From Antonospora locustae (taxonomy: Eukaryota > Microsporidia), in the NCBI GenBank assembly GCA_007674295.1, contig CM017457.1:62001-126000 (forward strand): DNA of 64,000 bases. Direction: 5' to 3'. The position numbers and the translations under genes were made by a program. The notes below the pieces were generated by a model that was not told the DNA's origin, searched no databases, and saw only the letters and a program-made list of their open reading frames with translations. Position 1 is the stretch's first letter; every line of letters begins with the position of its first letter. This document shows positions 33,686 to 42,394 of the stretch, piece by piece.

Positions 33686-35113
33686 TCATATCTCGCCAGA
33701 CCACTCCCACACTTTTGTTTGCTTTCCGTCAACGATGCCACTTCTCTCAACCACATGCACTTTGATTCTTCTAAGCACCTCCGCCCAGACTCGCCCGTCC
33801 GTACCGTACAGCTTCTTTGCAACTGATACGGGCATGAGCCTCCCCTCTCTGCAACGGCTTCTCAGCACTTTTTCGAGCTCCTCTGTGCAACGCACGGCCT
33901 CATGCTCCACCGCACGTCTTATTCGCGCATTTCTGACGCGCCAGTTTGCAATGCTTGACAGAAAAAGCAGCACCAAAACAGGCACCTCAGAGACCGCAAA
34001 GATGTTCTCTGCGCTCCGCACAAGCGCCTCCACTCCGCTCTCCTCAATTTTTGCGATTCCCGAATGCACGTGCACGCCTCTGAGGCGCAAAGCACGCGGA
34101 TCAAGCTTCTCTACGCTCACACCGTGACGCAGCTCGTCAACAAGCGTATCCTCGCACCGAGTGTGTAGTCCGCGTCTCAGCACAAAGCCGCTCCTGCACT
34201 TCAGCGCACCATCCACTAGCTGCGCATTTGGCGGCACAGGGACACATAAAATCTTCCCCTCTGTGCAGTACGGACAGAGAAACCTGAAATACACGTATAC
34301 GAGAATTGCCACGTGCAGAAGAAGCTCCCTCCATGTGCTTTTTTCTATGGATGCCGTGGTAAACTTTGATTTCTTCACACGCGAAGGCGTGCTTACAAGA
34401 TACGCATGGTCAAGAGCCTCCTCAAAAACAACCGAGCTCTCCGTAGAAATGGATGCATCTGCCCTCTGTGCACTGGGTCGCTTGTCGCTCTTCAAGTTTC
34501 TCTCTCCTTTCTCGTTTTGAGGCGAAGTCGCCTCCTTTGCACATGACTTCTGCTGCTTCATATCGCTGTGCACCTGGTCTTCGGCAACGTCTGCCATCTG
34601 CGCTCTTCTGAATTGAGACGACGTTTCAGGTCGCCCACACGCACGCATACCGCTTTCCCTGCTGGTGCTTTGCGGATCCTTCTTCAGTGAGTCTCTTTTT
34701 ATGTTGAGAACGAGTCTGCTGCTGGGCTTCGAGCTCATGTCGATTGTTCTTTCTGGAGCCCCTCCAAAAAACTCTCTTCGGTCCGTGCCTAAAGCGGGCG
34801 ACTCAGGCGCAATGCTGATATTCTTTTTGATGTCGACGCTCATTCTCTTTGGTGACTGAAAGATATTTTCGCTTGAGAAGTGAGACACGTATCGAATGTC
34901 CGACCCATCAGGCTCAACGGGCCTGCACAGTTCATCTATTTTGCTGTGTATCTCCCTCCTGTACGCGTCAAGGTAAGCTGATTTCTTTTCGGTTATTGGG
35001 GGAATGTTCTGAACACCGTTCTCAAAAAGAATCGATCTGAGCTGCTCCTTTGTGAGCTTCGTATAGTCAAAGTTCTTGTCAAGATACGTAGATCTGTCAA
35101 CATCCTTTGCCAT
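33686..35113 (-). CDS. HEH1: Inner nuclear membrane protein HEH1/SRC1 (MAN1 family)
   Basis: The start at 35113 has CCC touching the ATG; the in-frame ATG at 35152 has none. The 475-residue product has an N-terminal HeH/LEM-like helix pair (about 17-55: YTKLTKEQLRSILFENGV, ITEKKSAYLDAYRREI), a long polar Ser/Lys-rich nucleoplasmic region, TM1 at about 263-280 (LLHVAILVYVYFRFL), a lumenal domain with four Cys (CPYC, LKCRSGF, TRCED), TM2 at about 374-391 (VPVLVLLFLSS), and a C-terminal winged-helix MSC domain (MPVSVAKKLYGTDGRVW to KVWEW). This is the Man1-Src1 architecture, tethering chromatin to the inner nuclear membrane. Many Cys and His in the lumenal part suggest disulfides. Confidence 0.9.
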   Translation of the reverse strand: MAKDVDRSTYLDKNFDYTKLTKEQLRSILFENGVQNIPPITEKKSAYLDAYRREIHSKIDELCRPVEPDGSDIRYVSHFSSENIFQSPKRMSVDIKKNISIAPESPALGTDRREFFGGAPERTIDMSSKPSSRLVLNIKRDSLKKDPQSTSRESGMRACGRPETSSQFRRAQMADVAEDQVHSDMKQQKSCAKEATSPQNEKGERNLKSDKRPSAQRADASISTESSVVFEEALDHAYLVSTPSRVKKSKFTTASIEKSTWRELLLHVAILVYVYFRFLCPYCTEGKILCVPVPPNAQLVDGALKCRSGFVLRRGLHTRCEDTLVDELRHGVSVEKLDPRALRLRGVHVHSGIAKIEESGVEALVRSAENIFAVSEVPVLVLLFLSSIANWRVRNARIRRAVEHEAVRCTEELEKVLRSRCREGRLMPVSVAKKLYGTDGRVWAEVLRRIKVHVVERSGIVDGKQTKVWEWSGEI

Positions 35114-35240
35114 GGGCTTTATTTTTAGATAAAAATCAGGGTTGACCGGCATCAGAAGTTGTATCGCAGCGCCTGCTGAATGTGTCTCCTGTGGGCGGCC
35201 ACGTTACTGCACACCATGCGCTCCTCTGCGGACAGCCAAG

Positions 35241-36323
35241 TCACCTCTTTTCATGAAGGTTGTCAAGCATAGGACGCTCTTCATGATTGGAAAGAGCTCC
35301 AAAATCATCCAAAAGTGTCGGTGACAACGCCTTCTCCAAAATGAGAGCTCTTGCATAGTCCCTTGCACATGTCCTTGGATTGTCAGTTTCCGCATCCACT
35401 CCGTTCTTGAGAGGGCTGAACTCAAGCTCCCTGGGAACGCACATCACTGCACTGTTTGTTGTGTACTTGAAGCTATCGAAGATAAAGAGCTCCTTCTTGT
35501 ATCCGTTTGGCTTACATGGCATGACCTCCTTCTCTCCGTCTGTGTACCTGATCTTCTTATGTGCATAGTGGTATTCAAGCTGCTTGTCCTTCATCTCCAA
35601 GAGAAACTTGGTACTGAACAGGTGGTTGAGAATGTTTGCCTGTGCACCTTCTACTGCACACCTCATCTCGCTGTACTCGCGAACCTCGATTCTGTCTGTG
35701 AACACGAAAACACCTGCGTTCTCGCCCTTTCGCCGTGTGACAGACTTCGAGAGGACATCAAAGCGCCCGGAAACAAGGCATCCGATTGCAACCGGATCAA
35801 AAATCTTTGCTAGGACATTGTCAACAGACACAACATTCACTATCTCGTAGGGGCTCAGGTCGATGTTTCGAACTGCTTTGTACATTCCTCCGTTGCCGTT
35901 GGGTGCCCTGGCATAGCTTCCGTGAAAGGGAATGAAGTTGTTGTTCTCGTCGAGACAGAACTCAGACTCCTGCTTGAACAGTTCAACGCCTGTGCCCTGA
36001 AAAAAGCGCTCGGTCTTCTCATGCGTGAACTCCGAAGTCATCACAAACGTCTTGAGCTCAGTTTCGTGCACCTGGCGGAGCATCCCTATCTTTTTCTGAA
36101 GAACACCAAACAGAGAGCCAATTCCCTCAAGCTCGTAGAGCCCCTTTGGTCCGTCAAATCCAAGCCTTGACCCCTGGCCACCTGCAAGGACAATCAGGCA
36201 TACCTTCCCTCTCTTGAGAGTGTCAACCCCCAGACTCCAGAACTTGGTTCCAAGGCAGTTAAGTTTTCCGTTAGTGTAGGGCTTTACAACCTTTGTATCA
36301 TTCTCACAAAGAACACGCATCAT
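35241..36323 (-). CDS. UAP1: UDP-N-acetylglucosamine pyrophosphorylase, truncated form
   Basis: The enzyme makes UDP-GlcNAc from GlcNAc-1-P and UTP, the precursor of chitin in the spore wall. The start at 36323 has CCC touching the ATG. Signature residues: LAGGQGSRLG (46-55, UTP/uridine loop) with following GPKG; PNGNGGMY (sugar-binding); SVDNVLAKIFDP; and CVPRELEFSPLKN. At 360 residues it is much shorter than the usual 480-520. The N-terminal domain before LAGGQG is cut to 45 residues, and the C-terminal domain after FSPLKN is replaced by about 48 unrelated-looking residues. The catalytic core looks complete. It lies 183 bp downstream of MFS1 on the same strand. Confidence 0.92.
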   Translation of the reverse strand: MMRVLCENDTKVVKPYTNGKLNCLGTKFWSLGVDTLKRGKVCLIVLAGGQGSRLGFDGPKGLYELEGIGSLFGVLQKKIGMLRQVHETELKTFVMTSEFTHEKTERFFQGTGVELFKQESEFCLDENNNFIPFHGSYARAPNGNGGMYKAVRNIDLSPYEIVNVVSVDNVLAKIFDPVAIGCLVSGRFDVLSKSVTRRKGENAGVFVFTDRIEVREYSEMRCAVEGAQANILNHLFSTKFLLEMKDKQLEYHYAHKKIRYTDGEKEVMPCKPNGYKKELFIFDSFKYTTNSAVMCVPRELEFSPLKNGVDAETDNPRTCARDYARALILEKALSPTLLDDFGALSNHEERPMLDNLHEKR

Positions 36324-36506
36324 GGGTTTGTAAACAAATCGCAACATTATATTCTACCAGGCATCCAATAACGTGTGTTTCTATTCCACATTTCCTAAAA
36401 AGGGAATAACCACGCTTGGAAGCTATTGGTATGCAAAACATTCAGTGTGACACACATGGTGGCACTTGATATTCTCTAAACTCTCTGTGCAGCCACAAAG
36501 CAAGCA

Positions 36507-37790
36507 TCAGCAAATCTTAGCTTGTCTTCTTATGCCTGGGAGGTTGCTTCCTAGAACACACTGCTTAAAGAACAACATGGCAACTGCAGTAACAATCACA
36601 CCAATGTTAAGTTTGTAGAACATCATGAACTCGCGCTCAACATCGCCTTCTCTGAAAACAACCCCACCCACAAACCCCCCAAGTAGAGAACCAAGTGCAG
36701 CATATGTTCCGTTGTATATCATCTGAGACGTAAATTTGACATCTGGAGGACACATCTCACCAGCTAGACGGCTTCCGCAGCTGTGTACCATGCCGAAGCA
36801 GAAGCCTTTCAGCAGCTCTGTCAAAAACACATGCAAAAAGATGTTCTGGCTCTGCCAGTTGATTGACGAGTAAATAACAAGCCTCAGAAGCTGTGCAACC
36901 ATTCCCAGCAATATTGGCCAATACAGTCCGAGGAACTCAACAATTCTATTTGTGAAAAAGAACACAACAATCTCGCCCACTGTTCCTGCAATTGTGCAGG
37001 CAGTGAAGGGTTTGCTGTTCAGAAAGCTTATAGGAAATGGAAGTCCTTTTTTAGGGTTATCAAGGCCTAGAATGTTCTTGTAGAATACTGGCAGGTAGAT
37101 TGCCATGTTTCCTCGAACAATACCATTCAAAAGAATTATCAGGAGAAAGAAGCAGTACGAGGGAGAAAACAGAGAGACCGAAAGCACAAACCGTGTCTTC
37201 TTTCGGCCACTAGACATGCCTCTCATCAGTAACGCACAGGCAACGAAGGCAGCCAACGCCACCGCAACGTGGTACCACTGCATTCTCACAAAATCCCAAC
37301 CACCTTTGTGTTTGATTATGGTCTCGACAAATGCTATGGATAGAATGTAGCCCAGCGAGTCGAATATGCGCTGCGTTCCGTAGAATGCGCCACAGCGCTC
37401 CAAAGCTACACTGTCAACAAGTGGCGGTACTGCAGAGTTGAATATGAGGTAGGTGCCCATCACTGCCCAAAACCCAGGTTCTCCGCTGTGCTGGACCGCC
37501 GGCAGAAAAAAGAGTTGGAGAGACACGGACGAAACAACAATCGCCGCAAGAATCGTAGCTTTGTATCTATTGTACTTGTCTGTGACCGCTGCTATCAGCA
37601 CGTTGGTGAAGAACGTTATGAAATACAGAAATCCAAAGTAGTATCCCAGATCTTTTTTCTTGATATTGAAGACATTCTCTGCAAACACACTCCGAAACTG
37701 ATACAGAACGTAGTGCTGGAGCGCAACAGTAAGGTAGATTATCTTTAGCGATAAAAAGTATCTTGTGTCTAGCTTCTTGAGCCATTTCAT
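36507..37790 (-). CDS. MFS transporter 1
   Basis: This 427-residue protein has about 12 hydrophobic segments. The family signature between TM2 and TM3 is present as AAVTDKYNRYKA (about 66-77; D-K/R-x-N-R-x-K is a major-facilitator motif A variant). It is related over its length to the MFS protein at 39131-40591 and to the fragment at 63706-64000: the conserved segment CPPDVKFTSQMIYNGTYAAL near the C-terminus has counterparts in both. Substrate is unknown; sugar, nucleoside or phosphate uptake are options for an intracellular parasite. CCCC-A precedes the ATG. It is divergent from DPB2 with only 38 bp between start codons. Confidence 0.85.
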   Translation of the reverse strand: MKWLKKLDTRYFLSLKIIYLTVALQHYVLYQFRSVFAENVFNIKKKDLGYYFGFLYFITFFTNVLIAAVTDKYNRYKATILAAIVVSSVSLQLFFLPAVQHSGEPGFWAVMGTYLIFNSAVPPLVDSVALERCGAFYGTQRIFDSLGYILSIAFVETIIKHKGGWDFVRMQWYHVAVALAAFVACALLMRGMSSGRKKTRFVLSVSLFSPSYCFFLLIILLNGIVRGNMAIYLPVFYKNILGLDNPKKGLPFPISFLNSKPFTACTIAGTVGEIVVFFFTNRIVEFLGLYWPILLGMVAQLLRLVIYSSINWQSQNIFLHVFLTELLKGFCFGMVHSCGSRLAGEMCPPDVKFTSQMIYNGTYAALGSLLGGFVGGVVFREGDVEREFMMFYKLNIGVIVTAVAMLFFKQCVLGSNLPGIRRQAKIC

Positions 37791-37828
37791 TGGGGTGTCT
37801 TAAAAATATATTGAAGGTCAGCTTCCAG
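37791..37828. promoter_or_regulatory. 38-bp bidirectional promoter MFS1 / DPB2
   Basis: The entire space between two divergent ATGs is 38 bp. It contains CCCC one base from the MFS1 ATG (minus strand; GGGG on the plus strand, 34 bases before the DPB2 ATG) and the A+T core TTAAAAATATATTG. Both genes must share or overlap promoter elements, or initiate inside one another. Confidence 0.5.
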
Positions 37829-39055
37829 ATGGAAACAGATGTTCCTTTCCAATGTGTATACAATTCAAGCAAGAAATTGGTATGTGCCCCGAGCGTGTTG
37901 ATGAAGAAGCTGTTATATAAGACACTTACAATTCAAAACGGAATAATAATAAATAGCGATGCGCTTGACTATTTATCCAAGTACGTGTCTGCAGACGACA
38001 TGGCTGTAATTGTTGCAGAGGTAAAAAGACATGCAACTTCTGTTGTGGACATTGAAGCTGCCAAGGACATACTGCTGAGGACTCTGGACGCTCAGAGCGA
38101 AACGTTGTCCAAAGGACTTTGTGAAGTTAAAAACATTGCATACAAGAAACGTGATGGTGTCTCGAGACTCAAGTTCCTGAGAAAGCATGTTCCAAAAGTG
38201 ACGCAGCCAATATATTCACTGGATGAGGGCAATGATGCCGTAGTGTTTGGTGTGTATCGCAGAAACCATCTGGGCGAAGAGGTTATAGAGGATGACCAGG
38301 GAGTTGTGAAGACCGACTTTTCGCTGTGTGAAAGCGAAGTGTTTCTTTGCGAACATGTGTTTTTGGGGCTCAGGGGCGTCCTAAGGCAGAACGTGTTCTA
38401 CGCGTCCGAAGTGTTCCATCCAAACATCTTTCAGAATGCACATTCAGGCACGCATAGGAAAAAGCTAAAACACAGCTTCCTGGTCTTCAGAGACTTTGAG
38501 TGGAACACACACATGGTTGAGAAGCTGCGTAGCATTATTGACGGTATGGCCAATCTTGCATTCGTGATATTCGTAGGCCAGCCTAGGGCAAACCGCCACG
38601 TTTCTGATGTCCTGAAAGCACACAAGGATGTTACGTTTGTGTTTTTGCCTTCTGATTGCGACAGAAGCATGGCTCTGCTTCCCAAAAAGCTCGACTACGT
38701 GTACACAGAATACAACTACAGATCAGCTACAAACCCAGTTGAGATACACACTGAGGAGAGAAAAGTGGGCGTACTTGTAGACGAGATGTTCGAGGTAAAG
38801 ACACGTGGACGCTACATTGGGACATCCTACCTGGAGTCGCTTGTGCGTACGTTTCTGTCGCAATACTCGTTCAATCCCTTTTCAGGCGGAAACATGTGCA
38901 CTTCAGGCCATATGGATCTGATGGTTGTTGTGCAGAATACCTCTTCCTGTGTTCTTGAGGTGCACGGGACGACATTCGTTTCTCTTGGAAAAAACAGCGG
39001 TAGCCCTGCTTACCTCAGGTACAACTGCGGAGTAGCGTCACTGGTTAAGATCTGA
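37829..39055 (+). CDS. DPB2: DNA polymerase epsilon subunit B
   Basis: This is the non-catalytic second subunit of replicative DNA polymerase epsilon. The 408-residue product aligns in order with POLE2/Dpb2. An N-terminal Dpoe2NT-like segment (about 34-60, IQNGIIINSDALDYLSKYV) comes first. An OB-fold stretch follows (DAVVFGVYRR, EDDQGVVKTDFSLCE). Then the calcineurin-like phosphoesterase fold with degenerate metal sites (FRDFEWN, VIFVGQPRAN, FVFLPSDCD), NPVEIHTEERKVGVLVDEM and a C-terminal FVSLGKNSGSP. Subunit B proteins of eukaryotes are catalytically dead, which fits. The start is the first ATG; no CCC lies close (GGGG 34 bases upstream). The TGA stop runs straight into AATAAA. It is convergent with MFS2. 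Confidence 0.88.
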   Translation: METDVPFQCVYNSSKKLVCAPSVLMKKLLYKTLTIQNGIIINSDALDYLSKYVSADDMAVIVAEVKRHATSVVDIEAAKDILLRTLDAQSETLSKGLCEVKNIAYKKRDGVSRLKFLRKHVPKVTQPIYSLDEGNDAVVFGVYRRNHLGEEVIEDDQGVVKTDFSLCESEVFLCEHVFLGLRGVLRQNVFYASEVFHPNIFQNAHSGTHRKKLKHSFLVFRDFEWNTHMVEKLRSIIDGMANLAFVIFVGQPRANRHVSDVLKAHKDVTFVFLPSDCDRSMALLPKKLDYVYTEYNYRSATNPVEIHTEERKVGVLVDEMFEVKTRGRYIGTSYLESLVRTFLSQYSFNPFSGGNMCTSGHMDLMVVVQNTSSCVLEVHGTTFVSLGKNSGSPAYLRYNCGVASLVKI

Positions 39056-39130
39056 AATAAAGAAGACGTCTGTCATTCTCTGCAAACTACATTGTACACA
39101 ATGTCAGAGCAAGCCATGGCTTTATTCTAT

Positions 39131-40591
39131 CTATACATTACCCTCAACTTTGATTGGTTCTTTTTCATCTTTCGTCTCGTCAGTTACCGCAGCTATGTTG
39201 TCCTCTTTCTCAATCTTTTCCTCCTCAGTCGTGTGTGTCCTCCAGGGCGTAAGACTCAGGGATCTGTCGACAATACCATACTTGACCACAAAGGCGATCA
39301 TCGCTGCAATGGTCAGAAGAATGTTTATCATGTAAAACCTTTGGTACACAAGCTTCTTGTCGCCATCGGACACACTATCGTCGTCCATAGAAACCTCCTT
39401 GAAAATTCTCTCAAACAAAAAGCCCGATACCATCGATGCCAGGCCAACAAACGTCCCGCTGTAGAACATCTGGGACGTGGCCTTCACCTCTGGAGAGCAG
39501 AGAATTGCAGCAAGCTGGACGCCCACCATGTGCGTGAAGCCGAAGTTCACACCCTTCAGAAGCTCGAAGATACAGGATAGGGCAAACACATGCGGCGTAT
39601 TAGGACTCACGTAGTAGTATGCCATGAACCTCACAAGAGACGCAACCTGTGAAAAGAGAAGAGGCCAATACAGTCCAAATGTTGCAGTGAGCGGCTCGGA
39701 GAAAAAGAAGATAACTATTTCGAGTGACACGCCTGCCACAGAAAAGGCAAAGAGCGGGTTTCTATTGAAAACTTCGATCGGATATTTGAGAAAAAATGGA
39801 ATTATAGAGGGAATATTGTACGATTCTACCTTGAGGTAGTGCTTTTGAAATATAGACAAGTATGTTGTCATGGACGCTCTTGAGATTCCGTTCAGGAGAA
39901 TGATGCCGATGAAAAACATGTAGTTGAAGTTCGACAGAAGGTTTCTGAATCCGCTTCTTATGTTTTGTCTCGTAGTTGTTCCTGCAGTGCCCTGTCCTAT
40001 CAGAAAACATGCTGAAAAAAACGCAATTGCAGTTGTAACAAGCTGAAACCCCTTCAGAAGAGTGAAGTCATACTTGTTTTTCTTGGTCTTTGACTTTACA
40101 AGCTCCTCCACAAACAAGTTCACAGTGAGGTATCCAACCGTTCCAAACAGCCTCTGTCTTCCGTATGTTTTTGACCCTAGTCCTGGTATCCTAGAGAGAT
40201 GCTCAAGGGTTATCTTGTCCAATATTGAGATGATAGGTGTATTCACCATCATGTACAGAAACATGACAACCAAAAAAGTGATGGTGCCCTTGTCCAGAAA
40301 GTATTGAATGTAGAAGAACTGAAACGCAACCGCAGAAAGCACAACAAGCGTCATGAGCAGCGTTTTTGGTCTATTGAACTTGTCGTTGATTGCAGCTATG
40401 CCCAAGTTTGTGAAGAAAGTCAAGAAGTATATGAGTCCCATGTACATTCCCAGCTTTGCCTCGTTTATCTTGAATACCTCTTTTGCAAAGAGCGACCTAA
40501 ACTGGTGCAATGTGTAGAACTGCATGCTCAATACAAAGTATAGAATTTTGGGCGATATGATATATTTCCTTTCCAGACTTTCAAAGCTCAT
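39131..40591 (-). CDS. MFS transporter 2
   Basis: This 486-residue protein has about 12 transmembrane segments and is paralogous to MFS1. It shares the N-terminal FYTLHQFRSLFAKEVFKI block (MFS1 has YVLYQFRSVFAENVFNI), motif A as AAINDKFNRPKT, and the C-terminal SPEVKATSQMFYSGTFVGL segment. The loop after TM6 and the C-terminal tail differ; the tail is long, charged and Glu/Lys-rich (last ~45 residues). CCC lies two bases before the ATG. MFS1, DPB2 and MFS2 alternate, so the pair probably arose by local duplication around DPB2 or by insertion. Substrate unknown. Confidence 0.85.
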   Translation of the reverse strand: MSFESLERKYIISPKILYFVLSMQFYTLHQFRSLFAKEVFKINEAKLGMYMGLIYFLTFFTNLGIAAINDKFNRPKTLLMTLVVLSAVAFQFFYIQYFLDKGTITFLVVMFLYMMVNTPIISILDKITLEHLSRIPGLGSKTYGRQRLFGTVGYLTVNLFVEELVKSKTKKNKYDFTLLKGFQLVTTAIAFFSACFLIGQGTAGTTTRQNIRSGFRNLLSNFNYMFFIGIILLNGISRASMTTYLSIFQKHYLKVESYNIPSIIPFFLKYPIEVFNRNPLFAFSVAGVSLEIVIFFFSEPLTATFGLYWPLLFSQVASLVRFMAYYYVSPNTPHVFALSCIFELLKGVNFGFTHMVGVQLAAILCSPEVKATSQMFYSGTFVGLASMVSGFLFERIFKEVSMDDDSVSDGDKKLVYQRFYMINILLTIAAMIAFVVKYGIVDRSLSLTPWRTHTTEEEKIEKEDNIAAVTDETKDEKEPIKVEGNV

Positions 40592-42394
40592 AAGGGTTAT
40601 TACTTTTTCTCGCCTGTTTATTTGTCACAGCTATTTTAGGACAAATTGAAATGCTATTGACAGCCTTTACATTATAGATATGATTCTGCGCCTTAAGCAA
40701 GGCTAGCTTTTGCTACGCATGTGATGCGGTGTGTTCTGCTTAGATTTCGTCAATTCAGCGAGCAGATGATTTAAATTTACAATTCAAATATAGTATTGAA
40801 TGTGTATTGACATGTAAGGAAATGTAAACATTCCACAGAGAGCCCACAGACCAATTGGCTTGCATACACTTCCATATGTTGAAACACCCTATGTGTGTGG
40901 GCGTAGCATGCACACATGCAAAAACATGCTTCTGTTGTCAAACAGCTCGAAAACTGCGTTTTGCAACAACATCTGAAGAGCTGTTCTGCTTAGGGATGTA
41001 TGTTGGAATTTTTCCTGCATTTACGCATATACAGCACATGTAGAACAACCTCAACATTGCATGAAAATATTTGAGTAGAATACCAAACGGTATGCTTTCC
41101 CGCTTGTTTATATTGTCAAACATACTGTGTCTCGTTTCTCTATTCCTGTTTCTTGCAACTATGCTTATTTTCTTGTGCGTTTGGGAAGCTTTGTACAATG
41201 AAAAGCACATTCCTTCTTGGTATTTGTTAACCGTTTTCTATCAACCTCCACAGCAACCGAACCGTACGAAAAGGCCAAAGTCGGAGAACTCGTGTGCCAG
41301 TGTTTTCAAACGACCCGCTTGTGAGTAACATTCATAACCCTGGGCTTTCCGTCTAATCTAAAGTCGTTGAAGTTGAAGTAGCTGTGATCAAGTGTGCATT
41401 TTCTGAATTGCTTGCTGGCCTTAGAATCATTCGTACCGTCTCAACACACCTCTTTTGCACCTCTTGTACATGTTGTCGAAAAAGACCAGATTATGGAGAT
41501 TTCTGCATATATACAGAAGACTCAAGAGTGCTGTAGTCTCTGATGACAGCATGTTAGCTAGTGTGTAAAGAGCATCATCTGGTCAAACTATGCTTGGTCT
41601 TCAAGAATTGAATATCTAGCCCAAACGTAGGGCCATCGAAGTCCCCAAGAAGTTGCATAATCGCTTTGCACCAAACCTGGCTTGCATCTACATGCAAAGG
41701 TATTTAGCTTTCTGTTTCCAGTACTCTGCAGAAATTCGTATTGTCTCCAAAGTAGGTTTACGGCATTCTATCATATGTGGTCTTGTCAGGACCAAACGTG
41801 TCGTTATTTCTTTGTACATCATACAAGGACCTACAAACGCCTTTGTTATTTCGAAGTAGGCCCAAAAATCATCTTCACAAATATTAAGCTGCAGACTTAA
41901 AGGCGCACCATTCATGATGTCTCGGGTATGCACAAAAAAGTTGGCTTCAGTGCGTTAACTTCGTTTACCAGCTCAGGGTAGCCTCTGTTGTTCAAAAATC
42001 CTTGTGTGTGGGTTATATGAGTGTCAGTATATGAATAAAATATAATAAGTCTTCGCTTCTATTTGATGTTGTTCTTTTTTGCATAGGACAGGCATTCCGC
42101 TCTCGAAAGACGCGTACATCTTTCTGAAAAACATGTAGCAACACATATACATAAGCACCATAACGCTTCTTCAGAATCACGAGTACGTTTTCATGAAGAA
42201 ATAGTAAATATACATAAATCACCATATTACCCTAACAGCACCTGCTGATATAATGCGATTTTATCGTTCATGCTGCGCATTTCCTAAGCTTAGCCTGTTT
42301 CTTTACTTATACCTTCTATTCTGCACAGTGACTTATGGCTGTTTCCAAATTGCATGTCTGTCCAGGTAAACACCAAACTTTTAAAGGACCCTTT
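40592..42394. other. 1.8-kb gene-poor gap
   Basis: This is the longest gap in the gene-dense part. Weak candidates only: an open frame at 40891-41043 with CCCT upstream (about 50 residues, Cys-rich start), and 41092-41328, whose product starts with a strongly hydrophobic segment (LVSLFLFLATMLIFLCVW) but lacks a start signal. No tRNA or snoRNA was recognised, although TGATGA at about 41550 could be a box C. Base composition is like that of the flanking genes, not like the desert. Confidence 0.4.

Noticed and set aside
41545..41560. TGATGA as box C of a snoRNA
   Set aside because: No paired terminal stem or convincing box D at the right distance.
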